Shown: positions 1 to 13,445, counted from the first letter of the stretch. The stretch: DNA of 64,000 bases from Isoetes taiwanensis (GCA_021234155.1 JAJEKV010000005.1:5084952-5148951), one strand, 5' to 3'. Numbers and translations are program-made. Notes: generated by a model not told the origin, from the sequence alone.

Positions 1-42
1 GACCCACTTATAGGTCACTTAATTGAAGTATCTCGACCACCA

Positions 43-845
43 TTTTTTTTTTGAAGGACAAAAGCCAAAAAAGTTTATTAATCGAGAAAAGTACAAAATT
101 TACATGTCTCATCTAACCGTAAGCACACACAGAGATGCCACAGAGCACGAAAGCCCGAGCACAATGTACTTACTCCGCATTAGGAGACTAATGATAAGAA
201 TCAATTCAAGATACAATCCGCATGCCCATCGGGCCTAAGTCAAGGGAAGAACACTTAGGTCACAATATCTTTTTTGGGCCATCAGAATAACACCGCAAGT
301 ACGATGAATAAATGCCCCGAAGATATGGTGTCTCAGGCGCCCCATATCATACTATAGGAGCCAACCGAACCAAGATGAAATGCCCTTTGTTTTAGTCAGG
401 GGCCATGCTGGGATAGGATGATGCCAAGGATGCATCGGCTACCCAATGTACCGCTAAAACAAACCTTGTAGCCAAGACCACGCCTGGGTGAACCTCAGAC
501 AATCAAGAGACAATGCTCAAGAGTCTCAACGTTGAGAGGCAAAAGAGGTATACCGCAGATATGCGAGGATCATAGCGATGTCGAAAGGCATTAACCCAGC
601 ACCTATGGATAACTCCGCCACCACAAAGATGTAGACTTTAGGGTGGGAGCAAACTTATCCAAAGCTATGCCATGTAATGATACAAAGGGGTCAGGAACAT
701 GTAGGTGCCACCATCCGGGCAACCGGAGGGGTTGTGGTGCTAAAAGAAGGCTATATAAATTTATCCGACAAATTGTTGCCTTTGTGAATATTTTCATGCG
801 ATAAATCCCATGGCACCCTTTCAAAAAACTTTTCTTCTTGTGCAA
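43..845 (-). pseudogene. LINE 3' end with broken zf-RVT domain (copy 1)
   Basis: On the minus strand this is the end of a plant L1-type LINE: a broken reverse-transcriptase zinc-binding (zf-RVT) region followed by a 3' UTR with AATAAA-like sequence and a poly(A) tail, seen as poly(T) at 43-52. It is homologous to 17,670-18,460, where the domain reads much better. Here the frame is broken in several places; a fragment with 'LWWRSYP' corresponds to 'LWWQVIH' in the better copy. Only the 3' part of the LINE is present. It is non-functional as read, but several breaks lie at CAG/CTG sites and may be sequence errors. Confidence 0.7.
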
Positions 846-2607
846 CTTGCTTATTCGGGTTTGAAATCTTGAAATGCGTGTTCGCTTATTTTTTCGCTAA
901 TACTACTACAGATGATAGAAACCAATAAGCCTTCAAGTTATTACTTGGAGGTTGTCCTCTCGCTTCCATATACTTTGGATTTATATTTGTCCTCCACTTC
1001 CATATACTTTGGATTTACATGAACTTAAACTGCATCCCAAAATGAATTTTTATGAATTGCTTATCCTCAAGTACATGACCGAGCTCTTAAAATACAAGAT
1101 CACCATTTCAATATGTAGCATAATAATAACAGGGTTTTTTTTTTGTATTTTTGGTAATGCTTTTTTCCTATGGTTTTTATATGATTTGATGGTCAAGATT
1201 ACAAGTGTACTAATGCTGCATTCTAGAGTGCTGCTGTATTTTCATTTTCCAATTTCTTATATTCTCAATGGTTTAGACCCATGTTTGCATGATGCTCGTA
1301 CCATGCATTTCTTTTAATGGTCAAGATTAAGTCCTTGAGTCCTTTAATCAATGGCTTCGTAATAAACACCCTATTTCATGGTCTATTTCCTCGCGGTATT
1401 TTTCCCCAAACAAAAATCCAAAAGTTAAGGTGTACATCGAGCTCATGTGTTTTAGGGTTTGTTCTCCGCTTCCCGCCGATTGCTTGGACCCCACAACAAG
1501 AAGGATTTCTCGGCAAGCAAAGAAGACCGGCTCGATCGCTTCAAAATTGGCATCACACCCATACAAAGCAAAAAGGTATTGTTTTTAATTTGGAGTTAGG
1601 GATCAGGTTTCGCCTTAACGATGCAGTTTGGATGGTCTCGCCAAGCAAAATGGGTAGGTAGAGCCCTAAACTTTTGCAAATTCATTAGCTAGATCCATGC
1701 TTCTCCCGGGTTCATCCCGCTATAAAAGGGACCATGGGATTTAATCTTGTCAAGAATGGGGCACATACGACAAGTATTGGCAACCAATTCTACCGTACGC
1801 TTTTTAGGATGCAAGGACAAAACTTTTTGGGGATTAGGCCAAGCTTTCTAATCCAATTGGCTATGACTAAAGAGGAAGGAAAGGCGTATTCACTTTGGCC
1901 GATGAATGGCATAACCTTTACAAATTTAACCTTTACCTTTGGAAGTATTAATGGAAATTCGTGAAGAGAAGATTGTCAAGAATGCTATTTTCTCGAGCAA
2001 AGGAGACCATGATTGTGATTGTCACCATCGGGGCAATTTGTTGATTCAGAGTGCCATTGGTCTAGTTAATAAAATGGGTAGCTGGTTTGATTAATCCTTT
2101 TATGTAAGATCACGATGTACCCCTTTTGGGGAGTCGTAGCCTTCTTCAAGGAGATCACCATTACATACCTTGAGTTCAGAGATGTCTATTCAAGTATGTG
2201 AGATTGTATAACCGCTAAAAAAACTGGATCCGATCTTTAGTTTACCCTTACACAAAGCCTATCCCGACACTTTCATATATTTCGTGATGCTAAAAGCATG
2301 GCAATCACTGTACTAAATCTTAAACCTTATTGCAATCAGGTCCAAAGCTTCTTACTAGGGTTTGGATTGAAATTGCTCTACTGCATCGATTCTAGCAAAG
2401 ATTCAGACATTTGTTTAACGTGGATACATGGAATTTTGCCATTGTCCCCGCGGAAAGGTTCCAAGTTGACACACACTTTAAAGCTGGAAGATTGCAAAAT
2501 GAAACCTGTAGGAGGTTTTAGCTTCCTTTGCTCGTAGCAACCCATTTCTATTGTCGTGAGGCAACCAGCTTTTATGTACTAAGAAATTTGTCGTTGTGTG
2601 TTTGCGT

Positions 2608-2718
2608 ACATATATGCCGGGGCCATGGACAAAGGCCAATGCAAAAGAAGTGATAGAAGAGATCGCTCAAGAAGCTATTGAATTAAAGAAGACCTTCTAT
2701 CAAGACACGTAAATCAAG
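2608..2718 (+). pseudogene. Exon-like block, copy 1 (damaged acceptor)
   Basis: This is the counterpart of the exon-like block at 20,269-20,384. The donor side 'caag|gtaatt' is kept, but the acceptor reads 'tttgcgtac' where the other copy has 'tttgcagac', and an internal 'acacag' reads 'acacgt'. The reading frame is interrupted. The host gene was not recognised. Confidence 0.35.
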
Positions 2719-5600
2719 GTAATTATTTTGTTTCTCACCCTTTAATTCTCGGCACTTGTATACATACTTCTTGAGTCTAAACAAAGGCTGGTTGCTATGA
2801 TCTATTCATTACATAGGTGGTTATAACTTCCTTTGAAAGAACAAATGACTGCTTATGATCTAATAAGTAAATGATGCAAAAGTTTAGATGTGCACTTGAT
2901 TTGATAGACTTGTTCTGTTGGAGGCAAGCGTAATTTAGTTCTTTATCCGCACACGCTATTTCATGTACATTTTGAATTGCAAAGATCTTTGCTCGCAAAA
3001 TGCGGTACAAATATGGATTCACCATATTACCATTACGGGGTTTGTCCCTTATGACCATTCAAAAGGAAGACAGTTTGTTGAAGGTGAAGAAAAGGTTTGT
3101 CATGTTCACTATTCAACTAGGTTTGTCCTCGCTGAAAGGTTTTCCTTTATCTTGCAAATGCACTTTGCCACAAATCTCATCAATGGATCATAAGGTGGTT
3201 CCAACATCGATCACATATAATGGTTTGAATATTTCATTGTGTCCTTTTTGTTATCTATCTTCCTATGTTGATTGTGCATAATCCTCTTATGCTTAGCCAA
3301 GGAACTTATTAGCGATTGTCATATGGTAATAAACAAATCACTATCTTGCTTTGCAATACCATTTTAAAAAGAGTTATTAAAATACCGCAATTTGAAGAGC
3401 ATATTGTTAAATGGTGATATTCAACCATTAGATATTCTCATATATGTTATATTTTTTTTTCTTGTGATGCATACATATGTTTCCACTATATTTATTAACC
3501 CCACACCATCCCTGTGTCCCGAAGGCCAAAAATTTTGAGTTAAATATACCAACTAACATATCACTACCATTAACATTAATTAACACAAACCATTACATCC
3601 AACAATCTAAAATTAAATCCCCTTGAAACCCCTTTGTTTGGGCAGCATATTCACACCTGGGGTGATTTAGGGCAATGTAGAGCTCCTTGTAATTATGTTT
3701 CATATGTACAAAATCAACACCATGTAGTAGTATATTACCTCAAATCTAGTATTTTGCAAATCTGTATCGCAAATTCTTGTGCGCATACCCCACAAACGAG
3801 GAACCTTTATGTAACGGTATAGATTAAGGAACAAGAGGTGAACATGTCATCCAACAACAGCTCTTTACGCCTAAATCGGCATACCCAACCATCCACTCGC
3901 AGAAATTATAATAATTAAGCTACCAATTGTAACCAAGTTCGCCTCTATTTTGCCATATGTCAGAATTGTAACAACCTTTCCTTCACATTGATTAAGAATG
4001 CGAATTAAGTAATTTTATACACAATCCGACATGCAAAACAGAATGACCCAATATCATACCTTCCAAGAAATAGAATGACCCATTTACCAAAATAGAATGA
4101 GCCCAATATCATATCTTCTGTGCAAGCCGCTTTTTATCCTCGGGTTTTGAAATGCGTGGATCACCGCCTTTCAAAGTAACACTACTACAACAATACCAGA
4201 TGATAAAAAACCTGTATATGCAAGTTATTACTCATGGAGGTTGTCCTCGCTCAATATACTTTGATTATATAAATCGCATCCCGACGCAAGATCACCATTT
4301 CTTTCTGTATATCACTACTACGTATAGAAACAAAATAAATTCGTATTTCAATATACTTTGAATATATCTTGAAGTTGTATACTCCAATCATCCACTTCTG
4401 CAAAAATTATAATTAATACCCTTTAAATTCAAAAGCACCGCCCTTTTATGCCCCCTGTAATATTCTGCTCCGTCATTTTGTTCCTTGCCATTTATACTTT
4501 TCCATGCCGTAGACCGTAGAATGTCAACCTCTTCATATCGATTAATAATGCAAGGAATAGAATGACATGCGAAAACAGAATGACCGTAATATCATACAAG
4601 AAATAAATGACCACTTTACTATGAAATAGAATGACCAAATATTTATGGCCCTCTTCTTGTGCAAGCTGCTTAATCTTCTTGAAATGCAGATCACCATCTC
4701 TTTCAAAGAATACTACTCAGATGATAGAAACCCAATAAGGCCGTGTAAGTTATTACGTTGAGGTTGTCCTCCGCTTCAATATACTACATGTAGACCCAGA
4801 TCCCAAGATGAATTATATGAAATTGCTTGTCCTGGGTTACATTGTTACACATGATCGAGCTCTTGAATGCAAGATCAATACTTTTAAAGCAAATACTACC
4901 ACATATGATAGAAACGTGGGAAGTGTTGGCCATCTAGTCTCGTATATTCCTTTATTACTGCAAAAATCAAAGCTTAAAGCATGAGAAAAGACTTCGCACA
5001 TTAGGGCTTGAAGTTTTGGTAACAAAAAAAAACATTTCTGCATTACGAAAGCTATGATGCACATATGTCCGGCAGGTGAGTATGTCTAGGAATGACCTTG
5101 AAAACCATATGATTAATTTAATACCGAATCATGCATTTAACTTGTAATAGTGCTATTTTAAGGCCCAAAATAGAGACAATTTTGCAAATCCAGATATTTT
5201 GGCCTTATGCATTGATTTCTATAAGGTAGTGCAATGGAATATTTGCGATCACAAAAAATGTATGGGCAGAGGAAGAATTAGAGCCATTAGCAGAATTGAT
5301 ATCCTCTCGTTTATACATATAAAATGAATGTGGATTGAAGCAAAAAAGAATGTCCATACTAAGATTCAAAAGAATTGACTTTTCCGCTATTCTCGCATGA
5401 TCTTGCCCGAACACATCCTTCGGGCCTTTTACAACAGTCTCAAACTAAAATTTGATTCATCATAAATATGATGAACTCTACCGAACTTCTAAAGAAGGTT
5501 GATGCCAATAAATGCAAATGACTTCAAGCCAAATTGGATTGCAACGGAGGAGAAAGTACATGTTTTAGCGCTCGATCCGTGAATTTTGCTAAGAGCTTTT
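2719..5600. other. Duplicated non-coding stretch, copy 1
   Basis: No gene was recognised. The stretch is AT-rich and collinear with about 20,385-23,270. It contains copies of a short interspersed repeat (near 4,100-4,370 and 4,640-4,900) with the phrases 'gtgcaagctgctt', 'gatgatagaaac' and 'ggaggttgtcct', and small 'aatagaatgaccc' repeats just upstream of each of them. Confidence 0.6.
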
Positions 5601-5812
5601 CCTAGTTTCGTGGTCTCGGGAAGCTTAAACTCCGCCTCCTACATGTGCAGTTTCTTTTGAAAACCATATAAGGCTTGAGACATCCCTTTGGAAAACCGAA
5701 GTTGCCAAATTATTCGTGGTCTAGAAGCCTGTAATGTCACCCTACATTTGTGCCTTTTTGAAAACCATAGCACTGGCCTCCTACATTTAGTCCTTTGGAA
5801 ACCATAAGTTGT
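5600..5812. repeat. Tandem 'cctttggaaaacc' repeats, copy 1
   Basis: Several imperfect units carry 'ctacat...cctttggaaaaccata'. They match the cleaner block at 23,275-23,485 in the second copy of the duplication. Confidence 0.6.
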
Positions 5813-6089
5813 CGAATTTAAGGCTGTGTGCCTCACCCTTCCATACAAAGATGTGATTTAAGAAAAACAAGAATGTGGCTAACGACTGCAATGGTCCGGC
5901 GATTGAAGTTTCTATGCCTGTGGACTTTACCGTATTAAAGTTGTGTAAATAGTTTAATCTTGGTATAAGAAGTTGATCTGAAGTCGAATGGTCCGAATTA
6001 GCCCGCTTGTTTCGATAAGAGGCCATATTGCCGACAATGATCTCGCATCCTGCTCAACATTCTTCAGGCCTACTTCAAGATTAGAAGTA

Positions 6090-7300
6090 GCTTCGTCTGG
6101 CCGGATATGAAGAAGCGGAATGTCAGAGGACATATCCAAGAATGTCAGTGCAGCGTGAATAAAGAGGCCCGGAACAACCGTTCAGGAGTCATCAAAGAGT
6201 GATTGCGGAGACACCAAGTGGGAAGTCATCGGCATGGAGTTTATAGTTGGCCTCCCAAGGACAACAAGAAGCTTTGAAGCCTTGATGGTTGTGGTATATA
6301 GCTTAGAAAAAGGGCACATTCTTGCCATGCCACACCATAGACCACTGCAAACTCTAGTAGTGTGAGATACCATAAGAGATCTTTTAGGCTGCATGGGAGA
6401 TACTGCAGTCGACATCATCAAAGAGATCCAAAGTTCATGGCGACGTTTAGCAAGACTTCTTCAGAGCTGCACCAACTTGTTGATGAGTTTTTGCTATCAT
6501 TTCCCGGTCAAATCGGCAAGGGGACGCTGCTTACAATTTTTGGTGAATGCGTTGAAACTATAGTGGAACAAGAAATCCAAATGGGCGATTACATCCACCT
6601 GGTCATTACGTACAATAATATGAAGCAAGAAGTCATCGAAGATGTCTCCCCATGATCGATTCTGAGTTATCAATGCTTGCCCGATTCTGATTATCAATGT
6701 TTTGTGGCATAATCTAGTGCCCTGGGTGGAAGTTTCTCAACTTCTGACGGCATATATCGGTAGCTTTTGGTAGAAGTGTGAGAATATCTTCAAGCGGCAT
6801 GGGCACATCTGAGAAAAGTCGCGGATAGACATAAAAACTCCTCGAGTTGTTTTGTTGTGAGAGATAAAAGTTTGGCTCAAGTAAAGGTTAAGCTGAAACC
6901 ATGCGGCAATTGTATGAAAGCTGCGCCCCTAGGTGGGCGGTCGTTCAAGATCTTGGAGAGGGGCTCCCAAGCCTACAAGTTGGATCTCTGCCACCAAGGT
7001 CTTCCTTCCATGTGAGACTATTCAAAGGGCACGATCCTAACCTTGATGAGGTTTTGGATACTCCAACTTTGTTGGAAAATGACAGGAGGAACAAGTTGAA
7101 ATTGTGCTGAATTACTTCTTTTTTGGTAAGTCATTCAAAGAAGACTGGGAGGTCCTAATCCCTCCAAAGATTTGGTCAAGTGGAAAAGCACTTGCGAAGT
7201 GGAAGATCGACATGGGTATTGGGGTGAGGTTGGAGAAGCAATACCCCAAAGTTAGGAGGAAGGAGTTTGATGGGGCAGTGATCCGGAGTTTGAAGTAAGC
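6090..7300 (+). pseudogene. Ty3/gypsy integrase and C-terminal region, decayed
   Basis: Reading across frames, this stretch shows the order expected for a plant Ty3/gypsy integrase. First comes the end of the zinc-binding region ('MKKRNVRGHIQECQCS', near 6,105-6,160). The catalytic core follows near 6,213-6,330 ('KWEVIGMEFIVGLP...FEALMVVV'), in which the usual first catalytic Asp of 'MDFI.GLP' reads Glu. The 'RDPKFMATF' motif lies near 6,427-6,453. The C-terminal part near 6,830-7,110 has 'SSFHVRLFKGHDPN', like the usual 'P.FHVS.LK', and 'YPKVRRKEFDG' lies near 7,240. The integrase enzyme inserts retrotransposon cDNA. Many frame breaks mean it cannot be functional. Protease, RT and RNase H are absent upstream, so the element is 5'-truncated against the duplication end at about 6,075. 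It supports a retrotransposon body lying upstream of the candidate LTR at 8,175. Confidence 0.75.
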
Positions 7301-8174
7301 CGACTTGCGGAGGTTAACTTAGTATGTTTCTTAGATTAGCCTTAAGTTACGGCTCATGTATTCTAGTTAGTAGAGTGCATGTGCTTAAATATGGAGCGAT
7401 GTGGCGATGATGGGATCGCCTTTAAGGCATTCTCTAGGCCAACACGCACCAAGAGTCTTATGACCATTAGGGTCATGTGGTGAGGGAATGAGGCATGGTG
7501 GATGATGGGACATCGTCCGGATGATCTCTATGCCACGATCGCGAGGGCACGCACACCTGGCCGTAGGAGGGTCATGGTGAAGGTTAAAGTGATCATGCGC
7601 GATGATGGGATCGTGAGGCGTTCCCTAAATTTGAAACCCTCGGGGCATGATGCCTTTGGGGTGTACTTCGATCCGGGGGATCGTGTACAAGGTAGCACTT
7701 TCGATCATGGGCAATGATGGGAGCATCTTAAATGATCCCTAAGCTCAAATCGAAAGGGCCATGATCTTGGGCAAGGTAGTAGGACAACCTTGGCGATGGT
7801 TCGACTCAAAGGAGGTAAGGTGGTCCCCTAAAACCACAAATTATTAACTAAACTAGCGTGTGTGCTCCTTTTGCGGCAAGTAGAAGGAGGACTTCAACGA
7901 GGAGCGCGTTCTGAGAAGATAGGGGGAGCCATAATTAGATTATGAACCTAATAACTCTTATAATAGTATTTTGAATTATAAGAAATAGCGATGTTAAGGC
8001 TACATATAATTTTGTATAAGTACAAATGGCCTAAAATTTTGACTTGAACTAATAAAAACTTGATTGCTAAAGCTAAACTAAAAGGTTATGACATGTTGTT
8101 GTTTTGCAGGCATAAGGTAGGTTCGTCACCTTAAGCGCCAATCTTTGAGGACAGCATTGTCCCTAAGGGAAGAA
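7301..8174 (+). other. Ty3/gypsy 3' non-coding region with polypurine tract
   Basis: No ORF was recognised. It lies between the integrase end and the candidate 3' LTR. Just before 8,175, 'gaggacagcattgtcccta' and 'agggaagaa' resemble the conserved end and polypurine tract that precede 3' LTRs in plant Ty3/gypsy elements. Phrases such as 'gatgatgggatcg' recur near 7,405, 7,600 and 7,712, which suggests internal short repeats. Confidence 0.45.
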
Positions 8175-9794
8175 TGTGGCGGTCGAGGGGAATATATCGC
8201 CATCACATTATATTCACGGATCCGTCACCATAAGTCTATCTTCATGGCCTTGTATACCATAGATTGTATGGCACTAGGGGCATGGCTAATTTATTCTCAT
8301 AACCCAGCCAACCAGAGGTTAAGCCATTATCCATGTTGGCCTTTAACCTGTTGGAGACACCATACCACGAGGACTCACCCGTTGGTGCCGCGTGGCATCC
8401 TAGGTGGACCCTAGCTTATATAGGCAAACCCTAACCCTGGGCCTCTTTTCCAGCCCCTAGCAGGAGACTCACCTACTTGTTGAAACCCGTTTGAACATGG
8501 GTCGTTGGCATAAGTGGTCTGCGGCAGCCCGGCCCGAGGGGTAGACCCGTTCTTGGAGTAGGGCTGTTACTTGTGAGAGAAGACTATGGAATGCGCCGGA
8601 TCTGGAGGGAGAGCATCAGAACAGGTATGTAGGATAAGTAGTTGTGATAGCTCATACGGAATTAGCAATCCGGATGTGCTAGTATTTTGTATCTAGAGTA
8701 GAACCCATCCTAGAACCCATATTCAACATCTTGAACCTAATCAAGGAACCCTAACTATTAGTTAGTTGTATGATTAGGTTAAGATGTTCTTCTTATGATT
8801 ATTCTCATGATGATTATGTGATGATGGTTGATCATGTTTGCTCCTCTTGTATTGGGAACGGGGGTAGAGACCTAGAGCCATATGTAGTATGCTCCTAGAG
8901 TAGATCCCTTAGTTCCTGTAGTTTGGGCACGTGCATAGGAGCCCACCCGGGCTATGGAGGCTATGATATGACTCAGCACCCAGATAACGCGGGGCTAGAG
9001 GGAAAGTGGAGGGAGGATCCTGCCCGAGTGGGGGCCGGGGGATCCCATAGTGGGCTAGGCTTATGGTGGGTCACTTAGGTGTGGGCGAGCATGGGTCCGA
9101 CACCCACAGGGCAATGGTGTTGCCCACCTGCCTCGAGGGCTGCAAGGGAGGGCTTGGCTCGTTTTGGGGGGTTGATGCAGTGCAGATCGTGTGTCGCCAC
9201 GATTCTCTAGCATGCGGCACCTCTGGAGCCACAGGAAGGGGAGATGCAACCCCTTCCCCGCCTCATCGGACGGGGAGATGCAACACTTTGGAAGATCTCG
9301 ATGGGTGATGCCCATGGGATTGCGTGATCAGGAAGGCTAGAGTCCGTCGAGCCTGATCTAGCCCATCCGCAAAGTATGCCTGGGGGCGGATGGAGTGGTC
9401 AACCCTAGCCATTGTCTATAGCCAGCCCCGCCATTGTTATGACTCGGGTTCTGCTCTATCTTGAGGCCTAGCGGTCAGTCCACCCTCCTTATGAGCTCTG
9501 AGCCATGGGTAGGAGCTCTTATGTTTTATGGCATAGGATTATCTTCTTTGCGCTTGTGGATATGTGATGGACTACCCTTCGAGGTAGTATGTTGTATTGT
9601 TATTGCTAGTTCCGGCGTTGTTTATGCTTCTTTTGTAGGATAGGAGCCCATAGGGGAGGCGCGAAGACACCTTCGTGTCCCCTCCCGCAAGACTAGGAGT
9701 TCTCTCGAGGAGTGCGGGTTAGGCGGAGGGCCCATGCGGTTGATGGACCCGATGGGGGGATTTCTGCGAGTGTCTGGCCCGGAAGCGCGTGACA
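8175..9794 (+). repeat. Candidate 3' LTR of Ty3/gypsy element
   Basis: The start TGTGGCGG at 8,175 follows a polypurine tract. A TATA-like 'cttatatagg' at about 8,415-8,424 is followed by 'caaaccctaaccc', as in a plant LTR promoter. The right end is a guess: a terminal CA occurs at 9,793-9,794 ('gcgtgaca'). No second LTR lies in the window to confirm the ends. Confidence 0.4.
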
Positions 9795-12229
9795 TTTGAA
9801 GCGGGGGCGTCCTGTAAACATGAACATAAAAGGGACAACCTTTCAACATAAAGCGTATGTGGATGAAGTCTCCCAGTAGATAAAACGGATGGCAATTCTC
9901 TCTTAAAACACATAGATGCTGGTAGGCCAAGCAACCATCTGCTATTAACCATCACTCCCGTAATGTCCGCGGGCACGATGATCATCACTTTACAACCCCC
10001 GTTTAATTTGAGGCTGGCAAAGCGTAGGCTTCAATCAATTTCCAAAACTAGTAATGCCGATCCCTTCCCCGGATCAGAACTATAATTCAGATTTACCTCG
10101 AGCAAGCCTCCAACTCTTTCAATCTTTGAACCGGTATGTCACCAATTGCATATGGCAAATCATCCTCCAAAGAGCAAGGCTCACTTCTCCCCGGTTTTGA
10201 GCCCTTTTAGGTGCTACTGTAATCAAAATGTTGTATTTCTTTTGAGCAATTCTAATGCTCATCTGCTTGCAACCTCATCATCTGGGCTAGGCTTTTCCAC
10301 GGCTATGGCCGCCATATTTTGCCCTCCTAAATCAAGAACGAGCAAAACAATCCCAAGCACGGCTCTAAAAGCGGATCGGGACAATATGCAAAGCGGAACA
10401 AGGTAAAACTAAGGGGATTCCCTACTTCGGCGCCGAAATACTCCACTGTATGCTTTGCCATCTTGAAGCCCGAGTTTGAGATGCTGTCGCTTTATCGTTG
10501 CAGCTCTTCCACCTAAATCGATTCAAGATTTTCATTGGGCATTCATAACTAGATGCATTAACCATATATCAGACCCATCAAACCGATTAGCTTTGATTTT
10601 GGAGATCGAGATCCCTTACAAAGAAAAAAACCATAACCCGTAGACCTAATTTTCGAGAAACAGGAACCCTAAAATGATTTCGAGCTTTGTCATAACGAGC
10701 AAAATAAAATGTAATAGGAAAAATAGAACTATTAAAATAAAAAAATAAAATATTATAAATGTAATGGGTCTACACTATTGAAAAGAGGCATTAAAATTAA
10801 TTCAAAGCGTATGCAAATAAATTATGACTCTAGATATACTAATTAGTAGGCCTTGTGCCGTACCATCAAATCATATAAAACCATTAGAAAAAGCATAAAA
10901 ATACAAAAAAACCCCCTGTTATTATGCTACATATTCATATGAAAGCCAAAAGATTCTTCAAACCTGTGTTGAAGCTTGGAATAACCATAAGCCTGTTGCT
11001 TTTGGACACACTTCAGGTCTACAAAAAGGAGTTCACAGAAAACTTGAAAACCTCCCGTATCCAAATGTATCATTAGCCAAAGTGACATGGATCAAGCTTG
11101 GAGCATGTTGCAAGAATAACAAATCTGGTTTTTTTCAAGACAGATCGATGTTGCAAAGGATTTCGATCTTGCTTTTAGAGCATGAAACCATCCAAGGAAA
11201 TGTGTCGGTTCATGTGTGAGGCACAAAACGGGCCACCTGCTAAAGGCCAGAATATCTGCTGAAGGCCATGTGCTTGCCAAAATATTCAAAGATCCATTGA
11301 AAACCCTTTCAGAACTTGCCGATGCAGTAAATGGGTTCAGATAAATTAGGTTCTTGATGCTAAATACAATCACATGGATAGAATAAAAGGCGATGTGTGA
11401 AAAATATCTAGAGCCGAAATTGTTCTTGTAGAATCTAAAATCCGAAATCATCTCAAGATATAATTTAGAGATGGAACAGGCTTCCAAATACATCAAAATC
11501 TTTGACATCTTGGTTCAAGATCAAATGGCAAACTGCTAGCTGCTGATATCAAGCCGAAATCATCCTTGGAAGACCAAAATCCGAAATGGTATTATAGCTG
11601 AAGAAGGCATTATGAAATATCACACATGGAGATAAATCGATCAGATCAAATGGCGAGATGTCGGCGATTTTCATACCCTTCTTAAAGACGGCTCTAAGAA
11701 TGTCTCGATATCCTGGATTTAAGACAGTTCGATCTGGAGCTCAAATGACAAGCGCTGGCTTGCTTTCATCAGGCGGCAGAGCCATTTTGGGTGCTAACCC
11801 TAAAAGAATGTCGTTGGCATATAAACTTTGCTTTTTTTTCCTTTTATTTAAAAAAAAGGACCATCTCCCTGAGGTAAAATTCCAACTACTATTTAAAAAT
11901 CAAAGCCAACTGAAATTACCAACCATATCCGTGCGCCGTTAATAATGGCTCTAAGCCATGTTAATATTTAAGAAAATCGTGATATATCCATCTAGTTTTA
12001 TCCGTTGCATAGTACTAGGTAATAAATCGTAAAGTTCTATACTCTTCCTTGCATTCAAGAAATTTAAAGCATAGATTTTGATAGTCAATAGAGCTTTATC
12101 TTATATTATAATGTTATACCAGTATTGAATGGATCAAAGGCCCTAATTTAAATGGGAGATTATCGATTGAAACCGGCGTCGAGATTTATCGCGACGACTT
12201 CCCACTATCGCAGGATTAGTCATGATTTG
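9795..12229. other. Unrecognised intergenic stretch
   Basis: AT-rich DNA with only short ORFs, the longest 138 codons on the minus strand at 11,092-11,508. None of these shows a motif I recognise. There are homopolymer-rich parts near 10,720-10,760 and 11,830-11,860. I see no convincing gene, RNA or transposon end. Confidence 0.5.
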
Positions 12230-13342
12230 ATCTCTTAAGGAAAAGGAAAAGGAAAGGGGAGGAAAAGCACGGGTAAAAAGGGAAAAGGGAAGGGAAAAGG
12301 GGGTGGGAAAAAGGGGAAGAGGAAAAGGACAAAGAAAGGAAAAAGGGAAGGAAAAAAAAAAAAAAGAATTGAAATAGAAAGGAGAAAGGGGAAGGGAAAA
12401 GGGCAAGCGGAAAAAGGGAAAGAAGGGAAGGGCGGAAAAGGAGAAAAAGGTAAAGGGAAAAGGTGGGAAGAAGGGACAAACAAAGCGCATGGGAAAAGGG
12501 CACGGAAAAAGAAAAAGAATAAGGGAGATGGAAAAGGGAAAAGGGAACCTAGAAAAAAAGGCACGAGGAAAAGGGCAAAAGGGTAGAGGGAAAGGGCATG
12601 GGAAAAAAAAGAAGAGGGAAAAAGATGAAGAAAGAGGAAAAGAGAAGCAAAAAAGAGAAAGGGGAAAGGTTAGAGAGAAAAGGTGCGGAAGAGAAGAATG
12701 GAAGGGGAAAAATGACATGGAAAAAAAGGGAAAGCAAAAGGGGAAAAGGAAAAGAAAGGGGAAAAGGGGAATATAAAAAAGGCATCGAAAAAGGGAAAGA
12801 GGGAAAGGGTGGGAAAATGGAGGGGAAAAGATGAACATGAAAAGGGGTGGGAAGAAGGAAACGAATAAAAACGCATGGGATGAGGGAAAGGAAAGGAAAA
12901 GAAAAAAAAAAAAAAAGGGAGATGGAAATGGGAAAAAGGGTACCTAAAAAAAGCGGCACGAGGAAAAGGGCAAAAGGGAAGGGGGAAAGGGCATGCAAAA
13001 AAGGGGAAGAGGGAAAGGTGAAAAAGGGGGAAAGAGAAGTTTTAAATAGGGCATCAAAAAAAAAGGAAGGGAAAAGGTTAGAGAGAAAAGGTGAGGAAAG
13101 ACGAGAAGAAAAGGGGAAAATGGCATTAGAAAAGGGACAGGGAAGGGGGAAAGGGAAGATAAAAAGGCACCGAGAAAAGGGAAAGAGGGACAGGGTGGAA
13201 AAAGGAGGAAAAGGGGAACAGGAAATGATGGAGAGCAAAGAATGGAAAAAAAGGAAGAGAGGAAGGGGAAAAGGGCATGCGAAAAAAAGGGAAGAGGAAA
13301 AGGGTGAGGAAAGGGAAAAAGAGCATGGGAAAGGGAAAAAAA
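12230..13342. repeat. Degenerate polypurine array (GGGAAAA-like), left arm
   Basis: About 1.1 kb of almost pure A/G on the plus strand, made of imperfect 'ggaaaaggg', 'gaaagggg' and 'ggcatggaaaa' units. Long Lys/Glu/Gly-rich frames on the plus strand and Phe/Pro/Ser-rich frames on the minus strand follow from the base composition and are not genes. The purine/pyrimidine strand asymmetry could favour triplex (H-DNA) formation, which is inference. The array stops at the 3' tail of LINE G and resumes on its other side at 15,429. Confidence 0.9.
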
Positions 13343-13381
13343 GAATGAATGAATGAATGAATGTTTTATTATTTTGTCGTC

Positions 13382-13395
13382 AGACCATCAGGTCT
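13382..13395 (-). other. LINE G 3' stem-loop
   Basis: AGACC and GGTCT pair across a 4-nt loop (plus strand 'agaccatcaggtct'). It lies downstream of the ORF2 stop and upstream of the CATT tail, at the same place as in the other LINE copies. Confidence 0.7.
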
Positions 13396-13445
13396 ATATG
13401 ACAATGACATTTTCCTACTAACAACCCCTCGTTCACGAGTCGATG

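Larger units (their letters stand above)
3..6075. repeat. Direct duplication, copy 1 (about 6 kb)
   Basis: This segment is collinear with the segment starting near 17,632. Matching landmarks are the opening 'cacttataggtcacttaatt', the LINE 3' end with its poly(T), the exon-like block near 2,608-2,718, the interspersed 150-bp repeats near 4,100-4,900, and the block of 'ggaaaacc' repeats near 5,640-5,810. The match ends near 6,075, where Ty3/gypsy integrase sequence takes over. The copies differ by many small indels and substitutions that often fall at CAG or CTG. The left end lies outside the window. No intact gene was recognised inside. The match was judged by eye and percent identity was not computed. 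Confidence 0.85.

Noticed and set aside
8175-9794. Complete Ty3/gypsy element
   Set aside because: Only integrase remnants and one candidate LTR are visible; gag, protease, RT and the second LTR are absent.
11092-11508. 138-codon minus-strand ORF as a gene
   Set aside because: Nothing recognisable, and the region is AT-rich repeat-like sequence.
12143-13356. Long Phe/Pro/Ser-rich minus-strand ORFs (up to 231 codons) and Lys/Glu/Gly-rich plus-strand ORFs, also near 15,275-16,146
   Set aside because: The polypurine composition has few stop codons, and overlapping frames are open on both strands at once, with no motif or start context.
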